A stretch of 64,000 nt of DNA from a virus, in the IMG/VR virus record IMGVR_UViG_3300042544_002197, positions 62,001-126,000 of that record, one strand, 5' to 3'. A program made the position numbers and the translations under genes. The first letter of the stretch is position 1, and every line of letters begins with the position of its first letter. Of this stretch, positions 46,123-54,179 are shown one piece after another. The notes beneath the pieces were generated by a model. The model saw only the letters and a list, made by a program, of their open reading frames with translations. It was not told the DNA's origin and made no database searches.

Positions 46123-46866
46123 ATGAATAATTTTATAAAACAGGTAATTGAGGAGAAATTTGCATCAAAAGCACAACAAAGGTTCTTCTACGCTAAGGCG
46201 AATGAAAAGGGTAAACCTAAGAAAGAAAAGAAGAAATGGAGTAAATGGGCTAAGGAATTCTCTGATAAAACAAATTATGACGAAATACCTGATAAGGTAG
46301 AGACAGAGGTCGATGAAATTGTAGACAAATACGGAAATATTGCTACAGGCAAAAAACCAACTGATTTTAATACGAAAGGTGTCACACAAAAGAAAACAAG
46401 TGATGATGTTGCAAAGGCGGCTCATGGTTCTATGGGTAGAATGGCTAATGTTGGTGGATCAACAATGAGATATTGGGCTGAATCGGATATGAGTAAAGCG
46501 TTAGGATTTGACGACACGATGGCAAAAGATGCTGATTATGAGGATGCTGAAGACCATTTTAAAGGTGAATTAGGTTTAGATGAACCTGAAGCTGAAGATA
46601 GGTTAGCTCAAATGGGTTATGATAAAAAATTACCCGCGGATAAGGTAAGATTGGTTGAGAATCCTAAAAAATTCATGGAGGAATATATCGAAAGTGTTTT
46701 ATCTAAAAGGGCAAAAGACAATGAAATCGTTTCAAAAGACGAACAAACAGAAGAAAAAGAAATTAACCCAATTGTTTTAAAACAATTAAAATCATTGAAA
46801 AATACAATGAATAGTCATAAATTATCAATTAATGATATTATGAAACATTTAAAAGATAATGAATAA
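46123..46866 (+). CDS. Charged late protein, possible head-packaged protein
   Basis: The 247-residue product is rich in Lys, Glu and Asp. It starts MNNFIKQVIEEKFASKAQQR; the helix with VIEE-K and the following KAQQRFFYAKANEKGKPKKE block resemble small DNA-associated or structural proteins with KAQxRFFxAK motifs. The middle has GSMGRMANVGGSTMRYWAES, and the C-terminus is helical with FMEEYIESVLSKRAKDNE. No enzyme signature. It is first of a five-gene late operon (46123-49081) with a sense late motif. The 3' end overlaps the next gene by 8 nt. Confidence 0.75.
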   Translation: MNNFIKQVIEEKFASKAQQRFFYAKANEKGKPKKEKKKWSKWAKEFSDKTNYDEIPDKVETEVDEIVDKYGNIATGKKPTDFNTKGVTQKKTSDDVAKAAHGSMGRMANVGGSTMRYWAESDMSKALGFDDTMAKDADYEDAEDHFKGELGLDEPEAEDRLAQMGYDKKLPADKVRLVENPKKFMEEYIESVLSKRAKDNEIVSKDEQTEEKEINPIVLKQLKSLKNTMNSHKLSINDIMKHLKDNE

Positions 46867-47356
46867 AGATTTAAAAGATAGGGTATTCAACATACCTCAA
46901 AACATATTGGACAAAATTAATCACACTATTAAGAGTTTGGGTGGACAACACGTACATGGTGTACAAAGAGCACAAAAACTTTTAACAGATAAAACTGTAA
47001 AATATGGTCAACTTAAAAGAATTATCCACGATTTCCAAAAAATGGATAAGTCGGTAGATAGGGTTAAATATGATTTATCCGGCGGAGATTTAATGGATAA
47101 GTGGTCTAAACAACATTTACAGGGAGAAAGAGATTTAGTTAGTAATGTCAAAGACGCAAGAAAAAGAGCTGATGAAATTGGTAGTATAGGTGGAGAAAGA
47201 AAGAATAGTCATCTTAAATCACATACTAAAGATGAAACTTTTAAAATACCAACCAATTTATTAAAAAGTAATTCACATAAAAATACAATAAGTCCAATAT
47301 CATCTCTTGGATTGTTTGAACAAATTCAAAAATTTAAAAAATTAATATCATATTAA
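46859..47356 (+). CDS. Unknown 165-aa basic late protein
   Basis: The product is Lys/Arg-rich and mostly helical (KINHTIKSLGGQHVHGVQRA, KLLTDKTVKYGQLKRIIHDF). It starts 8 nt inside the previous gene and ends 1 base before the next ATG. The basic charge and late operon suggest a DNA-binding or head-internal protein. No family is recognised. The C-terminal part is low-complexity (KSNSHKNTISPISSLGLFEQ). Confidence 0.7.
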   Translation: MNKDLKDRVFNIPQNILDKINHTIKSLGGQHVHGVQRAQKLLTDKTVKYGQLKRIIHDFQKMDKSVDRVKYDLSGGDLMDKWSKQHLQGERDLVSNVKDARKRADEIGSIGGERKNSHLKSHTKDETFKIPTNLLKSNSHKNTISPISSLGLFEQIQKFKKLISY

Positions 47357-47357
47357 T

Positions 47358-47735
47358 ATGGCAACACAATTAGAAATTTTAGCAGAAAAACTTAGAAAAG
47401 AAGTTATTAGTAAGAATAGTTACAATAGTAGTAACGGTTATTCTTCAGTTAATAAGAACGCCTTGTCTGATGGAGACGAAAAGGGTAAGGGTGACGTTAA
47501 TGGACAAGTTGGTTCCTCCATTGATATACAAAACAGAATCGATAATTTAGGACGAAATAGATACAACAACGGTAATGAATATTCATCTGTTAATAAGGAC
47601 GCCCTATCTGATGGGGATGAATTTGGTAAAGGTGATGTTAACGGACAAGTTGGTTCATTAACCGATATTAAAACAAGAACTGACGTTGTTGCTAGAAATA
47701 AATACAATGAATCAAAAGGTTACCCTGATTTTTAA
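47358..47735 (+). CDS. 125-aa protein made of two near-identical 43-residue repeats
   Basis: After a helical N-terminus (MATQLEILAEKLRKEVISKN) come two copies of a repeat: YSSVNKNALSDGDEKGKGDV and YSSVNKDALSDGDEFGKGDV, each followed by NGQVGS..DI..R.D...RN, with a partial third copy (KYNESKGYPDF) at the end. The units are rich in Asp, Gly and Asn and might bind calcium (DGDExGKGD), which is a guess. Third gene of the late small-protein operon. The N-terminus has a LAE-K step similar to a prohead-protease site. Confidence 0.75.
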   Translation: MATQLEILAEKLRKEVISKNSYNSSNGYSSVNKNALSDGDEKGKGDVNGQVGSSIDIQNRIDNLGRNRYNNGNEYSSVNKDALSDGDEFGKGDVNGQVGSLTDIKTRTDVVARNKYNESKGYPDF

Positions 47736-47738
47736 TTT

Positions 47739-48461
47739 ATGTTAAATAATACAATCTTTGACATAATCGAAGAACAATCTATACTTAAAACAACTAAAAC
47801 GAAACCTATTGTTGATGCCATCAAAAATAGGAAAAAAATTACGTTTTATTATTCTGGACCAAGAAAACCTAAAAAAGATAGTGTGAAACCGGGTTATAGA
47901 GTAAAGGCAGAAGTCGTTGCATTAGGATTAAGTAAAAAAGGTAATTTGGTTATGAGAGCATATGTTCAACCCCCATCAACCTCAAAAAAGGGGTTTGCAA
48001 AACATGGATGGAGAACGTTTATGTTGAGTAGGATGAGTGGAACTAATGTGACCGATGAAATTTTTAACGAGAAGAGACCGGGTTATAAAGAAGGTGATGA
48101 CAATGGATTAAGTGTTACATATGTAACAACTGATTGGACTAAACAACCCAAAACCAAAAAAGTCGAAAAACCACAACCAAAAGTTGAACCAAAAACCACA
48201 GTTAAACCACCTATTGAAAAACCTGATGTTAATGTTGAAAAACCCCAACCACAAGTTAAAACACCGGAACCAAAACCAACAGAATTACCTCAACCAAAAC
48301 CAGAAGTAAAACCAACAAAAGCACAGGAACCTCCTAAGGAAGAACCAAAACCAGAGGACTTACCACAACCAAAACCAGAAGATAAACCAACTCAAAACCC
48401 TGAGGAGGATAACAATCTTCAAGAAAATTTAAAAAGAATTAAGAGTTTAATGTTACTATAA
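47739..48461 (+). CDS. WYL-domain-like protein with Pro/Lys-rich tail
   Basis: The product has 240 residues. Residues about 20-105 resemble a WYL domain: AIKNRKKITFYYSGPRKPKK, YRVKAEVVALGLSKKGNLVM, RAYVQPP and WRTFMLSRMSG follow the family pattern (ai...k.i.f.Y...r.v.P......g...lra.......r.f.l.ri). Residues about 145-220 are Pro/Lys/Glu repeats (PKPEVKPTKAQEPPKEEPKP). The C-terminal helix NLQENLKRIKSLMLL may be a docking segment. WYL domains usually sense ligands in transcription or defence regulators; here it is in a late virion-type operon. The N-terminus FDIIEE-QS could be a protease site. WYL assignment moderate. Confidence 0.65.
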   Translation: MLNNTIFDIIEEQSILKTTKTKPIVDAIKNRKKITFYYSGPRKPKKDSVKPGYRVKAEVVALGLSKKGNLVMRAYVQPPSTSKKGFAKHGWRTFMLSRMSGTNVTDEIFNEKRPGYKEGDDNGLSVTYVTTDWTKQPKTKKVEKPQPKVEPKTTVKPPIEKPDVNVEKPQPQVKTPEPKPTELPQPKPEVKPTKAQEPPKEEPKPEDLPQPKPEDKPTQNPEEDNNLQENLKRIKSLMLL

Positions 48462-48496
48462 AAATAGTTATAATTAAAAAAGAAAATATTATTATC

Positions 48497-49081
48497 ATGT
48501 CACAAGGTAAAGGAAGTATATCACAAAACGATTTAATGAAAAAATTAGTTCAGGCCAAAAAAGTTATGAATAAAGTAGATGGAGGAGATTATGAAAGAGG
48601 TCACGTTAATGAATCTATGTTATTATCTTCTCCTGAAGATGTAATGAACAATACTGAATATCAATCAACTCCAACAAGACCAATAGGTTCCCCTTCAATT
48701 GATAAAATACAAAATTCTAAATTACCCGACGCAATTAAAAGGGCTATGATTGAAAGTCCAATACAACAAATGAACCAAATTTCATTAAACGATACTCTTG
48801 ATATGGATTTTATTAAGGGAGCAAAACGATTAATGGAACAAGAAGGTGTTGCAACTAAAAAACAACAAGTACAACCACAAAGACAACAATCTTCAGGTGG
48901 TAATATTGATATGGGTGCAATTGCGGTTCTTATTGAAAACACCATACGTAAAGTATTGGATGAAAAATTAAATCAAATTCTAACCGCCCAAACAACATCA
49001 ACTATAAATGAAAATTTAGTATTAAAAGTTGGTGATTCTATTTTTAAGGGTAAAATTACTGGCGTAAATAAAGCCAAGTAA
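48497..49081 (+). CDS. 194-aa Gln-rich late protein with N-terminal propeptide-like part
   Basis: The product has a polar N-terminal half (SPEDVMNNTEYQSTPTRPIG), a helix with DFIKGAKRLMEQEGVATKK (an LME-Q step), a Gln-rich linker (KKQQVQPQRQQSS) and a C-terminal helix followed by a beta hairpin (NENLVLKVGDSIFKGKITGV). This layout looks like a structural or scaffold component. Last gene of the 46123 late operon. A host-type promoter begins directly after its stop. No named family. Confidence 0.7.
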   Translation: MSQGKGSISQNDLMKKLVQAKKVMNKVDGGDYERGHVNESMLLSSPEDVMNNTEYQSTPTRPIGSPSIDKIQNSKLPDAIKRAMIESPIQQMNQISLNDTLDMDFIKGAKRLMEQEGVATKKQQVQPQRQQSSGGNIDMGAIAVLIENTIRKVLDEKLNQILTAQTTSTINENLVLKVGDSIFKGKITGVNKAK

Positions 49082-49083
49082 TT

Positions 49084-49113
49084 TTGTTTTTCCAATTTTT
49101 TTAGTTATATTTT
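49084..49113 (+). promoter_or_regulatory. Bacteroidota-type promoter before the glycosyltransferase operon
   Basis: TTG (49084-49086), 19 bp, then TATATTTT (49106-49113) matches the Bacteroidota -33/-7 consensus (TTG ... TAnnTTTG) except for the last base. It lies 19 nt before the ATG at 49133. No late motif is present here. Confidence 0.55.
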
Positions 49114-49132
49114 AGACATATAAAGTAACATA

Positions 49133-50356
49133 ATGTCAAAATTGAGAATTTTAGCTATTCCGTCCGATGCCCATGGTGTGGGTAAATTTAGGATAATGGA
49201 TCCATACAAATATATTGGTGATAATCACATGGATGAATTTCATGTTGACATTTCATATAATGTTGAAAATAATGATGAAGCGTTTTTAAATTATGACATT
49301 GTTGTGTTTCATAGTTTTATACACCAAACAACTCACGAAGATAACGTTAATAGAGTTTTATGGTTAAAGAAACAAGGAATTAAAGTTGTAATGGACATTG
49401 ATGATTTATGGTTTGTTGACCAAAGACATCCAATGTACCAACAAATAAAAATTTCTAAAATGGGTGAGAAAAAAATCGAGTTACTTAAAATTGCCGATTA
49501 TGTTTCCACAACAACTTCCATCTTTGCTAAAACAATTAAAGAAAGATTAGGTGTTAAAAACATTGTTATTTTTCCAAATGCCGTGAACAATGAAGAACCT
49601 CAGTTTAAACTAAATCCAATTAAATCAGATAAAGTTAGATTCGGTTGGTTAGGTGGGTCATCACATTTACACGATATTGAGTTAATGGCAAGTGGTATTT
49701 CCGCGACACATAATTTATTTAAAGATAAAGTACAATTTGTTTTATGTGGATTTGATTTAAGAGGTAATGTAATGGAAATTGACGATAAAGGTAATCGTAG
49801 AAATAGACCAATTAAACCACATGAAACTGTTTGGTTCAAATATGAAAAGTTCTTTACAGATGATTATAAAGTTTTAAGTGAAGAATATAAATCATATCTT
49901 AATACGTTTATGGAAATTCCATATGATGATGAAAATGAACCATATAGAAGAAGATGGACAAAAGAAATAAACACATATGCAACAAACTATAACACTTTTG
50001 ACGTATCTTTGGCTCCGTTAGTTGAATCTGTGTTTAATGCAAATAAATCACAATTAAAAGTCATTGAAGCTGGTTTTTATAAAAAGGCTTTGATTGCAAG
50101 TGATACAGACCCATTCACTTTGGATTTATTGTCTGCGGTAAACGAAGGTAATTTTAATGATAAAGGAAACGCATTATTGGTAGGTACAAAAAAGAATCAC
50201 AAAGATTGGGCGAGACATATGAAACGATTAGTTGAAAATCCAAATATGATTGAAGACTTAGGAAACCGTTTATATGAAACAGTTAAAGACACATACTCAC
50301 TAAAAAAAGTGTGTCAAGATAGAGTAGAATTTTTCAAATCAATTATAAATAAATAA
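49133..50356 (+). CDS. Glycosyltransferase, GT-B fold (GT4-like)
   Basis: The 407-residue product has an N-terminal Rossmann-like half (LRILAIPSDAHGVGKFRIMD, VVMDIDDLWFVDQ near residues 85-97, IFPNAVNNEEPQF) and a C-terminal nucleotide-sugar half (VRFGWLGGSSHLHDIELMAS, LKVIEAGFYKKALIASDTDP near 310). This order is typical of retaining GT4-type enzymes. It probably modifies a sugar on phage DNA, virion or host surface; the acceptor cannot be read from the sequence. First gene after a host-type promoter, hence likely early/middle. Two more glycosyltransferases lie 3 kb downstream on the same strand. Confidence 0.85.
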   Translation: MSKLRILAIPSDAHGVGKFRIMDPYKYIGDNHMDEFHVDISYNVENNDEAFLNYDIVVFHSFIHQTTHEDNVNRVLWLKKQGIKVVMDIDDLWFVDQRHPMYQQIKISKMGEKKIELLKIADYVSTTTSIFAKTIKERLGVKNIVIFPNAVNNEEPQFKLNPIKSDKVRFGWLGGSSHLHDIELMASGISATHNLFKDKVQFVLCGFDLRGNVMEIDDKGNRRNRPIKPHETVWFKYEKFFTDDYKVLSEEYKSYLNTFMEIPYDDENEPYRRRWTKEINTYATNYNTFDVSLAPLVESVFNANKSQLKVIEAGFYKKALIASDTDPFTLDLLSAVNEGNFNDKGNALLVGTKKNHKDWARHMKRLVENPNMIEDLGNRLYETVKDTYSLKKVCQDRVEFFKSIINK

Positions 50357-50367
50357 AACAAACACGT

Positions 50368-50601
50368 ATGCATTACTTAGTAACTATCGGTTATGAAACC
50401 GAACAAATGGACAGAAACGGAAACGCCCGTCTTCAAAAATTAAAGTACATTATCGAAGCGGAAACTGTTGAAGAAGCGACAATTGTTGCGTCAAAATATA
50501 GAGCCGGAGATGTTCGAACAAGCGAAAGTATTTCAGTTGCAAAAATGGCAATTGAATGTGTTATCGACAAAAAGAACACGCCGGAATATTACAAGGCTTA
50601 A
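50368..50601 (+). CDS. Unknown 77-aa protein (DUF4494-like?)
   Basis: The small alpha/beta product (YLVTIGYETEQ, KLKYIIEAETVEEATIVASK, VAKMAIECVID) recalls a small protein family of Bacteroidota often labelled DUF4494, with a strand - E.tveEA helix - strand plan. The match is visual and weak. It lies 12 nt after the glycosyltransferase gene, in the same operon. Confidence 0.7.
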   Translation: MHYLVTIGYETEQMDRNGNARLQKLKYIIEAETVEEATIVASKYRAGDVRTSESISVAKMAIECVIDKKNTPEYYKA

Positions 50602-50623
50602 TAACAAACACACCAACTGAATT

Positions 50624-50845
50624 ATGGATTTCTACGGTAGAGATATACAGATAATGCGACAATCGCAAAGTAAAATGGCTTTAGAATACCTTAATACAGT
50701 TGGTGTTCAAGTTACATTTGAGGAATTACAACGTGTAACGGATGTATTTGTCGAGTGTTGTTTAAGACCACAAGATAATGACTTAAAAGAGAGAGTTAAG
50801 AAATTAGATAAATGGATATTAGAAAAAAAACTAAAAAATGAATAA
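50624..50845 (+). CDS. Unknown 73-aa helical protein
   Basis: The small charged product is predicted helical, with DFYGRDIQIMRQSQSKMALE and a basic C-terminus (KKLDKWILEKKLKNE). It lies between the 77-aa gene and dUTPase and overlaps the dUTPase start by 8 nt. No family recognised; an early/middle accessory protein by context. Confidence 0.7.
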   Translation: MDFYGRDIQIMRQSQSKMALEYLNTVGVQVTFEELQRVTDVFVECCLRPQDNDLKERVKKLDKWILEKKLKNE

Positions 50846-51437
50846 AAAAGAAATTGAGGACTATATAAAAAAATTAAAAGAGTTTGAAACAGAATTATCT
50901 AATGATGATGATTTGGATTTTAATTTTATTAATGAATTAAATGGTGTTTTAAATAAAATTAATACCGACATTAAAAATGAAACTCAAGAAACACCGATAT
51001 ATAATAATTCATTAATTGTTAAAGTTAAAAAATTGAGTGATAATGCCGTTATACCATCTTATTCTAAAGTTGGTGATGCTGGTATGGATTTAACAATTAC
51101 AAGAGAAATTGAAAACACATCTTTTAGTGTTTCCTATGGATTTGGAATCTCAATGGAAATTCCAAAAAATTTCGTTGGTTTAGTATTTCCGCGTTCATCA
51201 GTACGTAACCAAGATTTGATTTTATCAAACTGTGTGGGTGTAATTGACAGTGGGTATCGAGGTGAAATACAGGCAACATTCAAGAAAACGAACGGATTAG
51301 ACTCAATTAAATACAAAGTAGGAGATAGGGGTGCTCAGATTATTATATTACCCTACCCACAAGTTAAAATGGTCGAATCAGATGAATTATCCGATACTGA
51401 AAGAGGAACGGGTGGATTTGGGTCCACAGGTCAATAG
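50838..51437 (+). CDS. dut: dUTPase with N-terminal extension
   Basis: Trimeric dUTP diphosphatase, 199 residues. Motif 1 is GDAGMDL near residue 79, motif 2 PRSSVRNQDL near 117, motif 3 GVIDSGYRGE near 136, motif 4 GDRGAQIIILPYP near 160 and motif 5 RGTGGFGSTGQ at the C-terminus. It lowers dUTP and supplies dUMP for dTMP synthesis. About 60 residues before motif 1 form a charged helical extension (MNKKEIEDYIKKLKEFETEL) not needed for catalysis. It overlaps the preceding gene by 8 nt. Confidence 0.95.
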   Translation: MNKKEIEDYIKKLKEFETELSNDDDLDFNFINELNGVLNKINTDIKNETQETPIYNNSLIVKVKKLSDNAVIPSYSKVGDAGMDLTITREIENTSFSVSYGFGISMEIPKNFVGLVFPRSSVRNQDLILSNCVGVIDSGYRGEIQATFKKTNGLDSIKYKVGDRGAQIIILPYPQVKMVESDELSDTERGTGGFGSTGQ

Positions 51438-51442
51438 TGAGA

Positions 51443-51450
51443 TATTTATA
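51443..51450 (+). promoter_or_regulatory. Late-type motif TATTTATA before phoH
   Basis: The plus strand reads GTGAGATATTTATATAAAAT, 34 nt before the TTG start at 51485, a spacing like that at gp18 and gp19. Confidence 0.55.
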
Positions 51451-51484
51451 TAAAATAACAATTGAAATTTAAAATTTAAAAGTT

Positions 51485-52216
51485 TTGGCATTAAAACCTA
51501 AGGTTGGGAAAAACTACTCAGTTCCCGTTGTAGTTGAAGATAAGAAAATATCTCATAAAGATAAGATTAGACAAATAATAAAAAGACCAAAAGAAAAGTT
51601 CCTAACTAAGAATCAAGAAACCTATTGGGACATTCTTGGAGAAAATCAAATTACATTATGTTTCGGTCCTGCGGGTGTGGGTAAGTCCTACATAGCGATG
51701 AAACGAGCCGTAGACCTATTATACGACGATTCTAACAAGTATGAGAAGATAATTATAGTTAGACCCGCAGTTGAAGCTGAGGAGAAATTAGGGTCCCTTC
51801 CGGGAGGTTTAGAAGAGAAATTAGACCCATACATTTATCCATCATATTACCTTTTAAATAAGATTATCGGTAAAGAGGCTCGTGAAACTTTAAAAGATAT
51901 GGGTTATATTGAAGTGGCGGCACTTGCGTACATGAGAGGGTGGAACGTAGATAATACAATATTAGTGTTTGAAGAAGCCCAAAACGCTACACCATCTCAA
52001 ATTAAGTTGTTATTAACTCGTATTGGATACAATTCAAAATTCTTTATTTCAGGTGATCTTGAGCAATCGGATAAATTTAGAGATAAAACAAAATCTGGTT
52101 TATTTGATGCAAAGAAAAGATTACAAGATGTAAAGGGGATTGGAATATTTGAATTTGGTATGGAGGATATTGTACGAAATCCAATCATCGGTGAAATACT
52201 AAATAGATACGAATAG
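51485..52216 (+). CDS. phoH: PhoH-like ATPase (TTG start)
   Basis: The 243-residue P-loop protein has Walker A CFGPAGVGKSYIAMK near residue 60 and Walker B ILVFEEAQNATPSQIK near 160. The SGDLEQSDKF segment after it is typical of PhoH. PhoH-like genes are very common in marine phages and may act in RNA metabolism. There is no ATG before the Walker A site and an in-frame stop lies about 15 nt upstream, so TTG at 51485 is the likely start; the first residues (ALKPKVGKNYSVPVVVED) look like a real N-terminus. Confidence 0.93.
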   Translation: MALKPKVGKNYSVPVVVEDKKISHKDKIRQIIKRPKEKFLTKNQETYWDILGENQITLCFGPAGVGKSYIAMKRAVDLLYDDSNKYEKIIIVRPAVEAEEKLGSLPGGLEEKLDPYIYPSYYLLNKIIGKEARETLKDMGYIEVAALAYMRGWNVDNTILVFEEAQNATPSQIKLLLTRIGYNSKFFISGDLEQSDKFRDKTKSGLFDAKKRLQDVKGIGIFEFGMEDIVRNPIIGEILNRYE

Positions 52217-52253
52217 GGTTTACTTATAATCTCGATAATGTTATATTTCTTAT

Positions 52254-52904
52254 ATGGAAATATTCATTAGTATCGATGGTGTTTTAAGAAACACAATACA
52301 AAAATTTGACTACCACTATAATGATGCATATCTAGCATCTGATTTTGAGAACGAAAATAAGTTCGAATACGGTGTTGTTGAGCCAATTAAAAATGATGAT
52401 TTGTTTAATCATTATAGGTTTCAATCACAAGACGAATTCGAATTTTTTCTTTTTATGGAATATCCTATTGAGATATTTGGTCACGCTGGTTTAAGTTATT
52501 CAACAACATTTACCGATTTACATAAATTGTTGTTCGAAAATAAAGAACATAATTTTACGTTGGTTGGTTTAAATGAATTGGGTAAAGCAAAGCCCGCTAC
52601 TTTATTTTTTCTATCAAAAAATGGTTTTCTTGGTAATAATATAAAATTTATTAAAACTGAGGATATTAAAAATACGTGGGACTTATGTGATGCTTGGATA
52701 ACTGATAATAAACAAATTTTAGATTCGTGTCCTGAAAATAAAACAGGAATAAAATTCAATAGCAAATATAACGGACACTTTACTTATAATAAAGAAATAA
52801 CTAAATTAACTGAAATACAAGAACCATGGTCGAAATTTTCGGAAAATACTACTACATTGACCTTGACGGAATCACAGAAAAATGTAGAACAGGAAACAAA
52901 ATAA
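52254..52904 (+). CDS. HAD-like protein with altered nucleophile position
   Basis: The 216-residue product begins MEIFISIDGVLRNTIQ. In HAD phosphatases this N-terminal motif is DxDG(V/T)L with the first Asp as nucleophile; here the first position is Ser (SIDG). Later parts fit a HAD layout: a strand-loop-Lys region (FTLVGLNELGKAKPATLFFL) and a fourth motif-like WITDNKQIL near 150. If the fold is right, the enzyme may be catalytically impaired or use a different residue. The last about 25 residues are Thr/Glu-rich. It overlaps the following 97-aa gene by 79 nt. Assignment moderate. Confidence 0.65.
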   Translation: MEIFISIDGVLRNTIQKFDYHYNDAYLASDFENENKFEYGVVEPIKNDDLFNHYRFQSQDEFEFFLFMEYPIEIFGHAGLSYSTTFTDLHKLLFENKEHNFTLVGLNELGKAKPATLFFLSKNGFLGNNIKFIKTEDIKNTWDLCDAWITDNKQILDSCPENKTGIKFNSKYNGHFTYNKEITKLTEIQEPWSKFSENTTTLTLTESQKNVEQETK

Positions 52905-53119
52905 AAACTGAAGAAGAAGAAGATACTTTAGAAATAAACATTTTCAAATATGAAATTATTAAAATGTGTTTAGAAAGAATCTTAGGTGAGGTAGATGATG
53001 TTGATGAAGAGATGGGTGCGTTTGCACAAAACTCAACCACCACATCATTTAAAATAGCATTTAACACCCTAATAAAATATAAAATCTTAATCGAAGAATT
53101 AAACGAAGACGATGAATAA
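52826..53119 (+). CDS. Unknown 97-aa acidic protein
   Basis: The small acidic product starts MVEIFGKYYYIDLDGITEKC and continues with an acidic helix (KIKTEEEEDTLEINIFKYEI). The start lies 79 nt inside the previous gene; a later start (Met near residue 48) is possible. It overlaps the glycosyltransferase gene by 8 nt. Helical C-terminus, no motif recognised. Expressed with the glycosyltransferases by position. Confidence 0.7.
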   Translation: MVEIFGKYYYIDLDGITEKCRTGNKIKTEEEEDTLEINIFKYEIIKMCLERILGEVDDVDEEMGAFAQNSTTTSFKIAFNTLIKYKILIEELNEDDE

Positions 53120-54179
53120 TAAAGAAAACATTGAAAAATTAGAGTCCTCATTAGGAAGACTCGCAACAAAAGAAAATGTCATATATTTTTTAACATATGA
53201 TACAAGAAATAACGCAAGAGCATCTGTAAAGCATATCTACGATATGGCATTGATATTGAAACAAAACGATTACAATGTTAAAATATTAGTAGAGGATAAA
53301 AGCTATACTGGAGTTAGTAATTGGTTAGGTAGCACATATGACGAATTAAGTGTTGTTACAATCAAAGAAGATAAAATAGAAATAAAAATAGATGACGTAC
53401 TTGTAGTACCTGAATATTATTCAAACGCATTAGAACAATTATCTAGCGTTAAATGTGTAAAGGTAATGTTAATACAACAAAAAGATTATATTTTTGAAAA
53501 TCTACCAATTGGTAGTCGTTGGAGTGATTATGGTTTTGATAGAGTTATTACAACAACAGAAGAAACTAAGAAATATATTTTAGATATATTTCCAGAATCT
53601 TTAGTTTTTGTTATCCCTCCAATTATAGGTGAAAATTTCAAACCAATATCATTACCATTAAAACCATATATTGCAATTAGTTCAAGAGATAGATTAATTC
53701 ATAGAAGAATCATATCTGAATTTTATTTAAAATACCCACAATTACGTTGGATAACATTTAAAGATATGGTTCAATTATCTTATGATGAATTTGCAACCGC
53801 ATTAAAAGAATGTATGGTTTCTGTTTGGGTTGACGATGACTCTACGTTTGGTACGTTCCCATTGGAGTCGATGAAATGTGGAGTTCCTGTTGTTGGTAAA
53901 ATACCAAATATTGAACCTGAATGGTTAGACGAAAATGGAATGTGGACATATGATATCAATAAGTTGGTAGAAATATTAGCAACTTATGTATTGGCGTGGG
54001 TTGAAGGAGTTGAATTAAGTGATGAGGTTAAGGAAAAAATGAAGGATACTTTATTACCATATAGTCTTGATATAACAAAAAACAATGTACTATCAATTTT
54101 CAAATCACTAATAAATAAAAGAGTGGAATCTATCGAGAATGCACTTAATAAATTAAAAGAAGAAGAAACTACAGCATGA
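53112..54179 (+). CDS. Glycosyltransferase, GT-B type (GT4/GT1-like C-terminus)
   Basis: The 355-residue product has a divergent N-terminal domain (VIYFLTYDTRNNARASVKHI, a GT-B N-lobe pattern) and a clearer C-terminal donor-binding motif near residue 245 (STFGTFPLESMKCGVPVVGK), followed by IEPEWLDENGMWTYD. This is the E-x7-E-type region of GT4 enzymes. Substrate unknown. It overlaps the preceding 97-aa gene by 8 nt and the next glycosyltransferase by 4 nt (ATGA), so the two transferases are coupled. Confidence 0.82.
   Translation: MNNKENIEKLESSLGRLATKENVIYFLTYDTRNNARASVKHIYDMALILKQNDYNVKILVEDKSYTGVSNWLGSTYDELSVVTIKEDKIEIKIDDVLVVPEYYSNALEQLSSVKCVKVMLIQQKDYIFENLPIGSRWSDYGFDRVITTTEETKKYILDIFPESLVFVIPPIIGENFKPISLPLKPYIAISSRDRLIHRRIISEFYLKYPQLRWITFKDMVQLSYDEFATALKECMVSVWVDDDSTFGTFPLESMKCGVPVVGKIPNIEPEWLDENGMWTYDINKLVEILATYVLAWVEGVELSDEVKEKMKDTLLPYSLDITKNNVLSIFKSLINKRVESIENALNKLKEEETTA

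Noticed and set aside
50346-50356. T4-orientation TATAAATA before the 77-aa gene
   Set aside because: It is part of the coding end of the glycosyltransferase (INK stop), and the T4 orientation is not used at other starts here.
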